DNA of 64,000 bases, from NCBI GenBank assembly GCA_036417435.1, contig CM070904.1:65439408-65503407 (forward strand), read 5' to 3'. The stretch comes from Inia geoffrensis. Lineage: Eukaryota > Chordata > Mammalia > Artiodactyla > Iniidae. The notes below the pieces were generated by a model that was given only the letters and a program-made list of their open reading frames with translations, searched no databases and was not told the DNA's origin. Shown piece by piece: positions 51,401 to 62,300 of the stretch; the stretch's first letter is position 1, and each line of letters opens with the position of its first letter. The translations under genes and the position numbers were made by a program.

Positions 51401-54400
51401 AAGGTGACAATGTGTGCTGACAGTAAGCATCATAAATCAGAAGGATTGTAAAAAGTTTACAGCAACATCTAGAAACCCATGGCTGTACATTATACTATTT
51501 TAAAATTATTATTTTGAATGTTACAGTTTCCATGAATAATATTTCCTAAAACCGAAGCATGAAAGTAGACGTCACTCATTCTCAGATGAGTTTACTGTCA
51601 TAAGTATATGGCATTTAATCAATTGTCAGTTGCTTAAAAAGCATCCAATTGACATAAGGCAAACATTAGATGCGGGGGAGGTGTGTGTTTGGTTTTGTTC
51701 TTTTTTGATGAGTAAAGTAAAATTCAGTTTCTGTTCTCTTGCCTGCAATATATCCACAAGTGGAATGGAATAAATGTATAAATTACCAGCCGAAGTAAAA
51801 ACTCATAAGCAAGGAACTGGGTAAAGGTATTCTCAATGTTAAGATATTGGGGAAGAGAAAACATAAATTTTATAAGTATTTTACATTATGTTTTCTACGG
51901 TAAGAAAGTACTTTTTGTAAGTTATATATCACTTACTCATATGAAAATAAGAACAAAATCCTAACAAGAAGCAAACTTTCCAATCTTACTTAAAAAAATA
52001 CTTTCTAAAAAAGATTTCCCAACTTAAAAGTATAAATACTGAAGCCAGGTTGCAGGGTAAAAAAAGTTTAACCTTGGGCCTTCATATGATAAATCGTGCA
52101 TTTCTACTTTCAAGATGTATCAGTTTCAAAAATGATTGCAAGGAGTAATGCTGTCAATGCTTTGTGAAAGTCATAGTAGCTCAAATATAAGCAAACATAT
52201 CCATTTATACATATACTCAACGTAAATACTTCTGCATTGAAATTCTCCTTTGAATTCACTGCTTCTAATATACTCTGAAAGCACAGCCCACCATATGTAA
52301 TCTTAAGCACAGTGTCAATATTCAAGTAACAAGACAACAAGCAGATTTGTTACATAACGTATGTAAATATTATTAACAGAAACTGCCATACGATATCTCG
52401 TCTGGGCGGTTTCTGATCACCTATCTCTTCTGCCTCCTTAGTCTCCTAACTAAGACTGTCGTCAACAGGTACGGCGCACTCCTGTGCTGTGCTGAGGCAG
52501 AGCTCCTGAGCTGGCAGCTATGCTGCTGCCCTGGGGAAACTTTGCATACCCACCTGCTTTTGATTTGCTTTCAACTTATCAGTACAATTTATTTTATCAT
52601 ATTCTTGCCTACCTTTTATTTCCACTATCTGCATTTCTTGCAGTAAGCATCCCTCAAGTACAACTGCCATTTAAATGATAACATCAAAAATATCAAAAGG
52701 ATCAGTAATCAGCAGTCATGTTTCAAAGCAGCTAGGCTTGAAATTTCTACCATAAGTTAAATGAAAAAGCTGATAAAAGTTCAAGTTTAGGGGAAAAAAA
52801 GGAAGAAAATTACAAAATCCAACCATGAAAAGCACTTGCTAAACAGGGATTTATTTGCAGTCTTTAAAAAAAAGTCTTTCATTTTAATAGATTTTTAAAA
52901 ACAATTAGCTATAATCTGATATGTGTGTGAGACAGAAAGAAAGAGTTAATTGAAAGGTGCAATAATTTTTGGACTTGAAGTCTTCCAAGTAGTACCGCAA
53001 AAGAATTTCTAAGTTCAATTGATTTTAAAACATTAACTCTTGTATATCTCCAAAGAGACACTTATATTGCATTTTTTTTAACTGAAAGAAAAAAATTGCA
53101 TTGTTTTCTGTGCCATTTGTTTATTCTAGTTTACCAGTGACCAAAGCTTAAAAAGCAGATATGCTGATTAATCACATCTTATCAATCAGTAGCATACAAC
53201 AGTATTTCACACAAATGTCTGCAGAACAATTTCTCCCAATCAAAAATTTATAAATCGATTTAAATTCCTGGTAATTAAAATTATTATCTCTACAAAAATA
53301 AATGTACTTTACAAAAGAGGTACATGAAATTTGTACTCAAGAATATCAAAGCAAAACTGCAAACATTTCTATAAAACCAAGGTTCTAAGAACAAACTAGA
53401 AAGTACAAAACATAAAAGCCTGCAATTGTTTCAAATACACCTAGCAATTCTGCTGATTTTGGACCATTAAAACTGATTACTTAATTAGGCAATCATTCAA
53501 GGCATCCAAACACTCACAGCCAAAAACAGGGAATTATTAGCATGGCCGTCTTCACCTTGAGATGAAAATTCTGAAAAATGTTGCAGACACAAACTTTCAG
53601 GATCTGTCCCCATGCGTAAACTAAGCAAAATACTAAATTCTAAAAGGTGACATGCCAAAGCTCAGGAAAAAAAAGAATTTACCTATAATGATACTGCTCA
53701 TCTGCTTTTTTTTCAGGTGACTAATATTTTAAACTACCTTAGAAACGTCAAGTTATAATACAGAAGGTCTCTAGATTCTTGGAAGTACTACTCCCTTTCT
53801 CCCCTCTGGTCATACACTTGTACTAGCTAAAAGTAATTAACAAAAATTTTGCTCTCTTGTATGCCTATCAGAAGTACCAGCCTCCAAAGTTCCTGCCTGA
53901 CATGAATAAAAACAACAGAAAGATTTTCTGTTTATGGTAAAAAAAAAAAAGTACTGGAAACTCAACTGCAGGAGTCTTTAATATAACTGAGGAAAAAACT
54001 CTATGTTTTCACTCAGAGACATTTTTAAGAATTTTACTGATTTGGTGCAGTCAGGAAAAAGAAAAATATTCCATTTTCAAAAAAGACGGTTCCTGAAATA
54101 ATTCTAAAGTGACCCTATGAACTGTCTTTATAGGAGAAGAAAAAAGAAAGTCAACTCACACATACAGCTTCCAAACAGAAGTCTTATCCTCTTCCAGGAA
54201 AACAACGAGACTTTATTACCCTGCTATGATTCTTTCATTTCAGACATGATTAATTAGCAAGTATTATACTTCCCAAAAGTCCCACCACACTCTTTGTGAT
54301 CCATCAGCCTAGTTGTTGATAGACCCATGTGAAATAGCAAGTAGCCACCAGCAGTAAAAGACAAGTATCCAAAAACTCTATTTCAAAGAAGGAACACCTC

Positions 54401-57260
54401 TCTCCTAGCTTTGCCTCCCAAAATGAAACAAGCTGCTTTTAACTGCTTTCACGAAAAAAAAAATTTTTTTAAGTTGGTCATTTTCTTAATAATACCGTTT
54501 AAAATTTGAATAATGCATGCAACATATTCAGTATTTAAGAATACATGGTATATTTAATCTGCTACCTACCTATATTTTTAGGCTGAAATTCTGAAAGACT
54601 TGTGAGTTCCTATAGTTTATATTGATAATGATCCACATGCACAGTTAATAAACAATAAAGATGATGTGAGCAAGCATGTTTTGGGAAATGGTTTTCATAG
54701 GAAAAAATGTTTCTTCCCCCACTAAGAGCTATTATGTCACACACGTAATGAAGAAGTGAAACAGAAATACAGAACTAAAAGGCAACACGAAGAGAAGAGA
54801 GCCACTCTACAATCTGAGTGAATGAAAACTCTGATTCTCTGTATATTGTTCTAAAACACTGTTTCAAAATAATTTTCCCTTTAAAACAATCATTTTCAAA
54901 ATGTCCATGTGAACCAAGAATCCGGCCATAACTGAATGTACTATAAATATGTATTTGAACAACTGTCAATTTATAAAGGCTGGGGTTTCCTCTTAAGCCT
55001 TTCAACTGTTATGTCCAAAAAACTTCACACATAGTACAATACTAATAAATAGATCTTGTTGGTCCCAGGAAACATTTTTTTAAATCTATTCTGGTCAAAA
55101 TATCCTTGCTTTTTTTCCCCCGTTGTATTAAATTTAGGATCAAAAACATCAAAGCAGCTTCCACCTCGGACCTAACTTTTAGAGGATCAATGTGACAAGG
55201 CAGTCCCTGATAGATGTTTCTCTTGATAAACGACTTGTTCAAAAGAGACATTGTAGCTTTCATTTCCTGACCACAACACACTTTTAATTTGCAACAGCAG
55301 AGCTGCCAGAGTGTGAACCCTTGTCCACTTTCCAGCCTTTTAGGTTTGTAGTTCTGGTTCCTATAGGCCACACATTTGAGACAAACAAAATCTAAAAATA
55401 ATCAGAGTAACAGAATTACAAAACAGGAGCCACTTATGCCACTCTATACATATGCACAAGTGTCTACTTTATAGATTATATATAAACTTTGCCTCTGCAG
55501 AATTCTAGTGTATAAAAACAAGCTTCCTGAATGAATATCACTTGCACAACTGGGCATTTAAACACAGAGGGAAATAAATTATGTGACTATTATTTAATAG
55601 GAAGCAGAGACTGGGAGGGTAATTTATACACTTAAATCTGCTGTTAAATGTAGTGAATTATATGATTGCCTACCCCAACTTGTTTTTTACATATTACTGC
55701 AACAATTACTATTACTACTACCCAGAAATCACATTTAAGTATCAATACGGTGAACAGTCAAACCATCCAATTTCTGTTCTCAGCACATTGTCCGAGCTCC
55801 GATTTAAAATTTATAAATGTAATATCCTCCTCATCACAGGCAGCAGCCCAATCTGCTCTGAATATATATTACAGCTTTAACATCACAGAGGGAAATCGCC
55901 CATCTGGCAATCCCATTCGCTCCAACAGCTCCGGGGGAAAAAAGCTGTGCTCTCTCCTCCTTAAAACATTTCTCAGGGCAAATTATGTGCATCTAAAATA
56001 AACAGTCTTCTTATTGATCGCTTCAAAGTCAACAAGTTCCAAATGCAAAATTCAATCAAATCCTTCCTATCATGTAAGAGCGGTGTGTGTTTAGCTCAAC
56101 AGTCACCAGAGTCCAACCAGAAGTGTCTGTCGCGCATCGGCTCTTATAGTCCCTTTCCTTGTATTCACATTTGTGTTATGAGAGACCAGTAACCACGGCC
56201 ACATTACAGACCCCTGGCAGCTATCCCCACTGCTATTTCTTTCTTTCATATTCTCCCTTTCCTCCTTTCTCTCTTTTCAGGGTGAATGCATGGTGGTGGG
56301 GTATATGTAACAAAAACAGAAACAAAAAAATGTTTTAAGTGGACATATCCTTTGGTTATGCAAAACACTTTTTAACATCTTTTTGTTGTTGCTCCCTCCT
56401 AGTCTTAATTGAATATCACGAAGTGTACACACGGTCACAAGAGCTATTGAAAACCCTCTCTCCATTTATCTGACCTCTTTTTTTTTTTTTTTTTTTTTGG
56501 TAAAGAAAGAGGAAAGAGAGATTTCAAACAAAGTCAATTTCAGTGCCTGCTTATTTAATTCTGTCACAGGTTAAAAGTAAAAAGCGCTGACAGGCAGACA
56601 AGTGAATGGCAAGGAAAAAAACAAAACAAAACCCTACCACTGCTCCTTAAAAGGCATTAAGGACTTTAAGCAATCAAAATACATTTTTTATTTTCATGTA
56701 AAAGATATCCCTTCACTCACTCACCCCCCCAAAAAAAACACACTCAGAAGAAGTGATTACTCCACAAAGTGCAATCATTGAGAGAGCAGAGAGTCAAATC
56801 GCATTAATACATTGAGAAAAAAAAATTTCATCCACTTCTGTGTGTGTACATATATACATACACTTTCATTAGTAAGCAGTCTTTCCCCGCACTCCCACCC
56901 TCTCCCCTCTCCACCCAGCCCCCTCCCCCAAAAAACTGCACACTGAGTTTAACTAATTTACATACCATTTGACTTCAGCGGTTATATAGTGCATTACTAG
57001 TAACATGCAACTTTGGAATTACAGCTAAAACCGATAAAGGTGGACTCCAGCAATCTATTAATCAAAACTGAAATATACAAACAAGCGACAGCAAAAGCAA
57101 ACAAGCATTTTGACAGATTAAAATATACATTATAAATATATATATTTTTAAAAGGAATTATATATCATGAGCAGCTCCTTCCCAAGCAGAGTCTTCAGTG
57201 GTTTTATCATGCTATTTAATTTGTCTTTCCTAGTTAGATGCAAAGGAAGTAAATTCCAAA
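46930..57260. other. Transposon-poor intron block next to exon 2
   Basis: I recognised no SINE, L1 or DNA transposon in this 10 kb. It is AT-rich, with poly(A) runs near 48370 and a T run near 56481, a 49-bp tandem duplication at 48604-48701, and CpG-bearing blocks at about 55780-55960 and 56090-56150. The run of possible splice words around 52430-52470 was not convincing as an exon. Confidence 0.5.
48604..48701. repeat. 49-bp tandem duplication
   Basis: The unit beginning ATTCTTAGTACATTTAAAAT is present twice (48604-48652, 48653-48701). The first 30-odd bases are identical, with a few substitutions in the later part. Confidence 0.93.
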
Positions 57261-57270
57261 ACTGACATAC

Positions 57271-57295
57271 CATAAACACTGGTGCTACTGATCAT
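57271..57295 (-). CDS. FIGN: FIGN (fidgetin) first coding segment, in exon 2
   Basis: Read on the minus strand, ATG at 57295-57293 opens M-I-S-S-T-S-V-Y plus the first base (G) of a Gly codon, then meets a GTATGT donor at 57270. Fidgetin of mammals starts MISSTSVYG, and the remaining ~750 residues, including the C-terminal AAA ATPase domain, are known to be encoded by one large third exon. The match in residues, splice phase and short-exon layout is what identifies the gene. Fidgetin belongs to the meiotic clade of AAA proteins (with katanin, spastin and VPS4) and severs and depolymerises microtubules; its loss causes the mouse fidget inner-ear and eye phenotype. The start context has a purine (G) at -3 and A at +4, so it is moderate. 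The downstream exon is not in the window; no ORF of suitable size lies between 1 and 57270. If intron 2 were retained, translation would stop after 21 residues. Confidence 0.9.
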
Positions 57296-57331
57296 TTCTT
57301 GCTGGCAGCACAAAAAGCTGAATTGGATTTC

Positions 57332-57364
57332 TCACAAGCAGGAATTCCAAAGGTTGCTTTTCAT
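57332..57364 (-). other. Upstream ORF of 10 codons in FIGN exon 2
   Basis: ATG at 57364-57362 reads M-K-S-N-L-W-N-S-C-L then TGA, ending 36 nt before the fidgetin start codon. That gap is short for efficient reinitiation, so translation here would be expected to compete with the main ORF. Only the sequence is seen; use is inferred. Confidence 0.45.
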
Positions 57365-57440
57365 TAAAGCCACTTTTCCTCTCAGCTATCAAATGTCACT
57401 GCCTTGAAACGTGGGCCCTTTCGTCAGGTATTCATTTAAC

Positions 57441-58213
57441 CTACATGCATATAATTAAGGGGGAAAGCAACATCAACAAAAAGGGGATCTCAGATCACAG
57501 GAGAAGAAAGAAAGGAAAAAAAGCACATGACCAGGAATGCAAGTCCATGTCAATTTCACTCACTCCCATTGAAACTAACAAGAGCTCCGGGGAGGACGGT
57601 AATAGGATCAGTGGATTGTATATACCATTAAATTATACATCTTTCTCTCCCGTTCCTTGCCAACAATACGCCCACCACGCTGTACCCCCTCCAAGATGAT
57701 GTGCTTACATTTTTCTGCAACCGATCTTCTGACATATTCACGTTCCTCCAGCCACGAGATTGTAATTTAACCTCAACTTTTTGTGTGTGCAAGATTCTTA
57801 TTTACACTTCTTATTTACTTAGAAGTTAGTTCCCGAAGAAAGTCTAGCCCCACCCTATGGCTCCGCTTTCTTATTTTTTATCTTTGAAGTAAAAAAGATA
57901 GTAATAAGTAAGCCCATTATAGCGGAAAACGAGATTCTTGCAATCGCGAACTCTTAATCCCACACTATTGTTACAATGATTAAGCAGCAAAAATATGCAT
58001 TATAATGTTTCGGGGCTACTTTGTACAGAGAAATTAGACAGCAGGTTGGCGTACAGAATAGAAACGAGTGCAAATTAAATTTAATGTTTGCGGCACAACT
58101 CGAAGATCTCTTTTCATTACGGTCTTGAATTTATTTATATTCTTTAAAAATTAAACAAACAAAAACAAAAACAAATTTAAACAGCTGGTGGAAAACTACG
58201 AAGCCTCTCTTAC
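57441..58213 (-). other. FIGN: FIGN intron 1 (773 bp)
   Basis: This is the interval between the exon 1 donor (CAG|GTAAGAG, reading minus at 58216-58207) and the exon 2 acceptor (TAG at 57443-57441). It is AT-rich, with no transposon I recognise. The ORF on the plus strand at 57445-57699 has no recognisable similarity and lies antisense to the intron, so it is not called. Confidence 0.78.
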
Positions 58214-58453
58214 CTGAACGCGCGGAGCGAAAACCCGATAGGTTAGCGTAGCATCGATCCGATGTGTTTGCTGATGAATGGAAGCTAGGGTTAAGTGAAG
58301 GTGCCTATGATTTGAAATCATTCCAAGTTTTTGAAGGGAAGACGGACTGCAGCCTCTGCCATGTTGGAATTTCAAACCCAAAACAGCTGCTTGGAAGGAG
58401 CCAGCATGCCAGAGGCTGGGCGCAGGCGCAGAGCGCCGCCGAGCCAAATTCAA
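58214..58453 (-). other. Upstream ORF, 80 codons in exon 1, stop in exon 2
   Basis: An ATG at 58453-58451 opens a frame that runs 80 codons exactly to the exon 1 donor (last codons R-V-Q). After splicing to 57440 it reads GTT-AAA-TGA and stops at 57434-57432. The predicted peptide would be 82 residues, basic and Ala/Leu/His-rich, with no domain I recognise. An internal in-frame ATG at 58321-58319 would give a 38-residue form. Whether the cap site lies upstream of 58453 is unknown. Its role, if any, would be to lower fidgetin translation; that is inference. Confidence 0.4.
58318..58362 (-). other. Upstream ORF of 14 codons in FIGN exon 1
   Basis: Minus-strand AACATGGCAG gives a strong start context (A at -3, G at +4). 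The frame reads M-A-E-A-A-V-R-L-P-F-K-N-L-E and stops. The stop overlaps the next ATG as ATGA at 58321-58318, an arrangement compatible with termination-reinitiation. A second small ORF in the same frame lies just upstream (58372-58407, 11 codons), and a 3-codon one just downstream (58243-58254). The core also resembles a YY1-type ATGGC element, so the bases could act as DNA rather than as a uORF. Confidence 0.5.
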
Positions 58454-59360
58454 ATCACTTTCACACTAAGAGCCAAAGATCAGTTTTCAAAGGAGAGAGG
58501 GAGAAAGAGACGGAGGCTGCCGTGAGGGAGAGAAGACGGGAGGCAGTGGCTAGAGGCGGGCAGTGGAGAGAGACGGGCAGCGGCAGGACCGGGAGGGAGA
58601 GGGAGAGGCGCACGGAGCCCGCGGAGCTGGAGGGGGAGAAAGGAGGCGGGAGGCGAGCGGCGAGCGAGCTAGAGACGCGCCAGAGATTCATGGGCAGGGA
58701 GGGCTCAATGGCCGCGCCGCGCCGGCCGGCCGGCCGCTCGGGTCATGTTACACGGCCGGGGCCGCGGCGGCCGCCCAGCCTCGCCAACGCGCTCACGCGG
58801 CCCGGAGGGGGCCCCGAGGTCATGATTACGAGCGCGGGGACCGGGAGTTCTGCCGGCCCGCACTCTCAGGCGGCCCAACCTGAGGAAAGGGGAGCGACGC
58901 CTCGGGAGGGAAGGGGCCTTTCTTTCCCACGCGTGACCGGCCGACCCTAGCGCTCCTCACCCGCCTTAAAGGGCTCTCCAGCACGCCGCCCCTCCCCGCC
59001 CGCTCCAGGCCCTCTCGACAGCTGCGGACGGTTCAGCCTTCCCCACCCCCAAGACTCGCGCACAGGACGGGGTCTGGCCCCGAGAGCCGGGACCTCGCCC
59101 GCGCTCTCCCCTGGGCCCCCAGCACCAGCCAGAAAATGACTTTATCTGCCAAGAGGAGGCAACTTCGGGGCGGGGGAGGGGGGGAATCCGAATTAACCCA
59201 GCTCCCCTCCCCCGCTGCCCTGTGAATCAATAAAATCCGGAGTGGCTAGGTGTGCGGTCCACTCTTCCGCTCTCTGGCTCCCCTCCCTACCTCCCCCAGG
59301 CGGCTCGGGCAGGGGAAAGCAGCGCCCGGGGGCCCCTGGTGCGGGCGGCTGGTGCGCAGG
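58380..59360 (-). promoter_or_regulatory. FIGN: CpG island promoter of FIGN
   Basis: CpG and G+C content rise sharply from about 58380 to 59360 in an otherwise AT-rich window; this is the only such island. It contains GCGCAGGCGCA at 58420-58430, close to an NRF1 site, and the palindrome GCCGGCCGGCCGGC at 58721-58734. I see no TATA box at a fitting distance on the minus strand, which suits a dispersed CpG-type promoter. The island sits across and upstream of exon 1, so it should drive leftward transcription. A divergent rightward transcript is possible, but no good donor was found to support one. Confidence 0.8.
58494..58690. repeat. Purine-rich (GA/GGGA) tract in FIGN leader
   Basis: The plus strand is strongly A/G-biased with repeated GAGAGAGGG, GGGAGAGGG and GAGGCGGG words, interrupted by short C-containing pieces. 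As transcribed from the minus strand it gives a C/U-rich 5' leader. Such tracts can form triplex or R-loop structures and bind polypyrimidine-tract proteins; that part is inference. Confidence 0.6.
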
Positions 59361-62300
59361 CACAGACGTTAGGCTTCTGCTTTCCCAACCCCCTTCTATG
59401 GAGCAATCTAGGGACCCAGGAGTGGGAAGAGAGTGGGGGCTTTGTGGCGCTGGGAGCTGAAGAAGAATGAAATGTGCAGTTGAGTGTGTTGCTGCATCCC
59501 AGGGAGCGGTGCAGTGCTGATTGTCTGTTGCTGAGATAGCCTTTTGTTCGGAACATAAGGTTTAAGAAACACGCACACGTTTTCTGGGGTCTCTTGTTAG
59601 ATGTAAATGTGCTGCATCCAGACGCTTACTATGCAGTGTAAGCTCAGTTGGTTTACTAATCACCCCGCCCCACCCCCAAACAACCAGAATCATTTGAATG
59701 GGAACCTCATTCAGACTTCTAGGCTGCGAGTATTGCCTTCAACCTATTTCATTCTAGACTAGCCAACCATCCAACTGAGATAATAAAGCAAAACAATAAC
59801 ATTTGATCATGATGTCTACGAGATAATGTGCCCGGCAAAGTTCTTTAGAAATTGTAATGAGAAAGAGAGTGAGTGGGGTAATAATTTCTCTTCGTTTACA
59901 TTAAATAGGACTTTAAATAGATAAATGGTAAGTTTATACTCTGGCCTGGTGGACATCCGGTCCTCTATATTTCAAATAAGCTAAGAATGAAAGAGGCAAA
60001 TTAAATATTGGACCAGGAGCCCATCAAGCTGAAAATGTTATCTGTGAAGGCTGGAACTGAAAATATACTTGTTTAGGACTGACCCTCCTCATAACGAACG
60101 GTATTCACATTTCCCCCCACTTCTCAGCTATAGATTTAATAGACTAAATTACAGCTCTCCAGATGATGAAATGCAGCTTTTAAAATATACCAACTATATA
60201 CTGCGAAATTAATTTCATTCTCCTTCTGTGATTTTCTTACCTTACGGATAGTTATTGAATGGATGCATTTAGCTAACACAAGAGAAAGAAAAATGATTTT
60301 AGTTAAATCTAAGTAGATGACAGAATTTAAAAGACAAGAAAAGGTGATTCGAAATCTTACTAAATATTTCTAGGGAATGAAATCTCTATTTGGAATAGAT
60401 TTGACCTTTCTGTGTTTTTTTTTAAAAAAAAAAAAACAGGCTTCAAAATACAACAGAAGAACTTTATTCTGATCTAACAGAGAACACTGAAGCCCCTTTA
60501 GTTATATTTTACAAGATAGCTTTGAAAATGATATTATGAGAAGTTGCCCATTGGATTTCACCACAAAGGGATAAGTGTAGGAAAGTATCTATGGGTCACT
60601 GTTGGACTGAGTACAGATGAATTAAACAACAACAACTGTGAAGAATTTATAATTTCAGTTATTGCCCATGTGGAGAATCCTGATGAGAAGTCCTCTGTGC
60701 AATTCAAGCAAAACTGCTCTGTCCTTGTTTGTTAAAAAAAAAAAAGTTCAAAGCTCATCAACCTTTAACACTAAATTCCTAGTACTGAATTTACAGTTCC
60801 TCATGTAAACCAAAATACTGAATAAAATAGAAATAATGGAATGACCACTTGAGTAAAACACAATGTATTTTGATGATCAACTTAAAGAAATTCATTTTCA
60901 ATATTTACAACAAAATAAGCCTTACTTTAAAAAAGGGGCAGGAAAAGTGTGGTTCCCAGAAGTTTATTAATAGATAAGTAGTACATTTTTTCAATTCTCT
61001 TATATATTCATTTGAAATACAGATTATAAAATCCATTGTTCAACATACAAATGAACATAATTAACTTGGAATCAAAGAAAGGGAATCTATTCAAAAGAGC
61101 ACTGCTTATATTTACACAGTTTCCAAAGTGTCCAAAATTACATATATTCCCAGGAAAAAAAGGCTTATTTAATAAAATATTATGGGATTTGCACGACTAA
61201 TAAAATCCACAGTGGAGTTTGTCATCCCACTATTTCTAGCTTACTTTCTTTCTTTCTTTTTAGGTATGGATAAAGCTTGCTTTTCTTCAGTTACATTTTG
61301 CAGAGGAATATGAAACTTTGTTTTTCAAAAAGATTCATTCTTTGTTTGAAAAATTAATACAACGTTTAGTTTTTGTTGTCTTAATGAAACTATTTTAATG
61401 TTGTAATACGATTAAGTAGCGTTTTAATAGTCGCCATATTCTATCTATATATTTTTAAGTTTTATTCAAAAGAAATGTTTTTGGTTGTAACTGATACCTA
61501 CCTCTATAATATATTCTACAAAACTTTTCTTGTGATGCCATGAAAACAAGAAATTGTCTTTAAAGAAAGCTGATTGACTAGTCAAGGAAACAGTTAATTC
61601 AGTGAAAAACTGTGCTAATTTTTTCCCACTGCATTATATACACTGCTTATCTCTTACTTTTTTAATGTAGAGAGGATACATATAATGAATTTCTAATACA
61701 CAGTATATTCTGACTTGGGCTTTTCAAGAAAATCAAAAGAAAAATAAACATAAGTATCCTTTTTTCCTTCAGGAGTGTGTGTGTTTGTGTGTGTGTGTGT
61801 GTGTATGTGTGTGTTACTCTCAAGCTAATTCAGAGGGAAAAATTCTTTTACTTTTTCCTGTTCTTATTCTCACTACACATATAAACAACAACAATCAAAG
61901 TGAAGGGTAGGGAAATAAGCAAGTTGATACTGAATGGGATTTTGCAGGTGACCATGTGTTTGTCTGCACTGGACTAAGGATAATTTGACCCAGGGTAAAC
62001 ACAAAGATGTGCTTTACCTATATGACGGGAGAGGAAAGAGAAAGGAAAAGATGAGGTTAGACAGTGTAGAGAAGATGAGGGAGATGAGGGTGACAAGATG
62101 CTTTACAGAGAAAAACAAGTTTCTATAATGTTTGGTTTATTAAGAAATGCTCAACACAATTCAATTTAACTTTTAAAACTGCTTTTTAGTTTCAGACTCA
62201 AGGGCTAACTATTTTAATAAAACACTAAACCAGTAATATCTTCCTCCAAACTACTGTTTCAAAAAACATTCCAAGACTTAGAGCTGTTTACTAGACCTAC

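Larger units (their letters stand above)
1..57270 (-). other. FIGN: FIGN intron 2 (5' part; runs off the left edge)
   Basis: From the exon 2 donor leftward no coding exon is visible. The longest ORFs are 121-133 codons, the longest of them derived largely from a SINE, and none resembles the fidgetin Pro/Ser/Tyr-rich middle or its Walker-type AAA motifs. Known FIGN genes have a very long intron 2 before the single large coding exon, so this whole interval is best read as intron. Repeats and candidate regulatory elements inside it are listed separately. Confidence 0.75.
57271..57440 (-). other. FIGN: FIGN exon 2 (145 nt of 5'UTR plus 25 nt of CDS)
   Basis: The acceptor AG is at 57442-57441, preceded on the minus strand by a pyrimidine-rich stretch (CTTTCCCCCTT) and ATGCATGTAG. 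The exon begins GTTAAATGAA and ends TTTATG before GTATGTCA. The untranslated part (57296-57440) holds two short upstream ORFs: ATG-AAT-ACC-TGA at 57424-57435, and a 10-codon one at 57332-57364. Neither is in frame with, or reaches, the main ATG. The acceptor position is inferred from consensus and is the only good AG near there; the donor is firmer because it agrees with the protein. Confidence 0.82.
58214..58700 (-). other. FIGN: FIGN exon 1 (noncoding; upstream end approximate)
   Basis: The 3' boundary is clear: the minus-strand sequence CGCGCGTTCAG|GTAAGAGAG is a consensus donor with the cut after base 58214. The transcription start is not visible, so the end given (58700) is a guess at the far side of the pyrimidine-rich leader. 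The exon is CpG-rich, and as RNA its first half would be a long C/U-rich tract followed by a less biased 200-nt part with several upstream ORFs. It has no in-frame route to the fidgetin ATG, so it is 5'UTR only. Confidence 0.72.

Noticed and set aside
52430..52475. Possible exon flanked by CTCCTTAG and CAG|GTACGG
   Set aside because: It is on the plus strand, opposite to FIGN, only about 27 nt long, and has no supporting partner exon.
58264..58950. 228-codon plus-strand ORF across the CpG island
   Set aside because: It is antisense to FIGN exon 1 and built of Arg/Glu/Gly-rich sequence forced by GC and GA content, with no domain. Long chance ORFs are expected in CpG islands.
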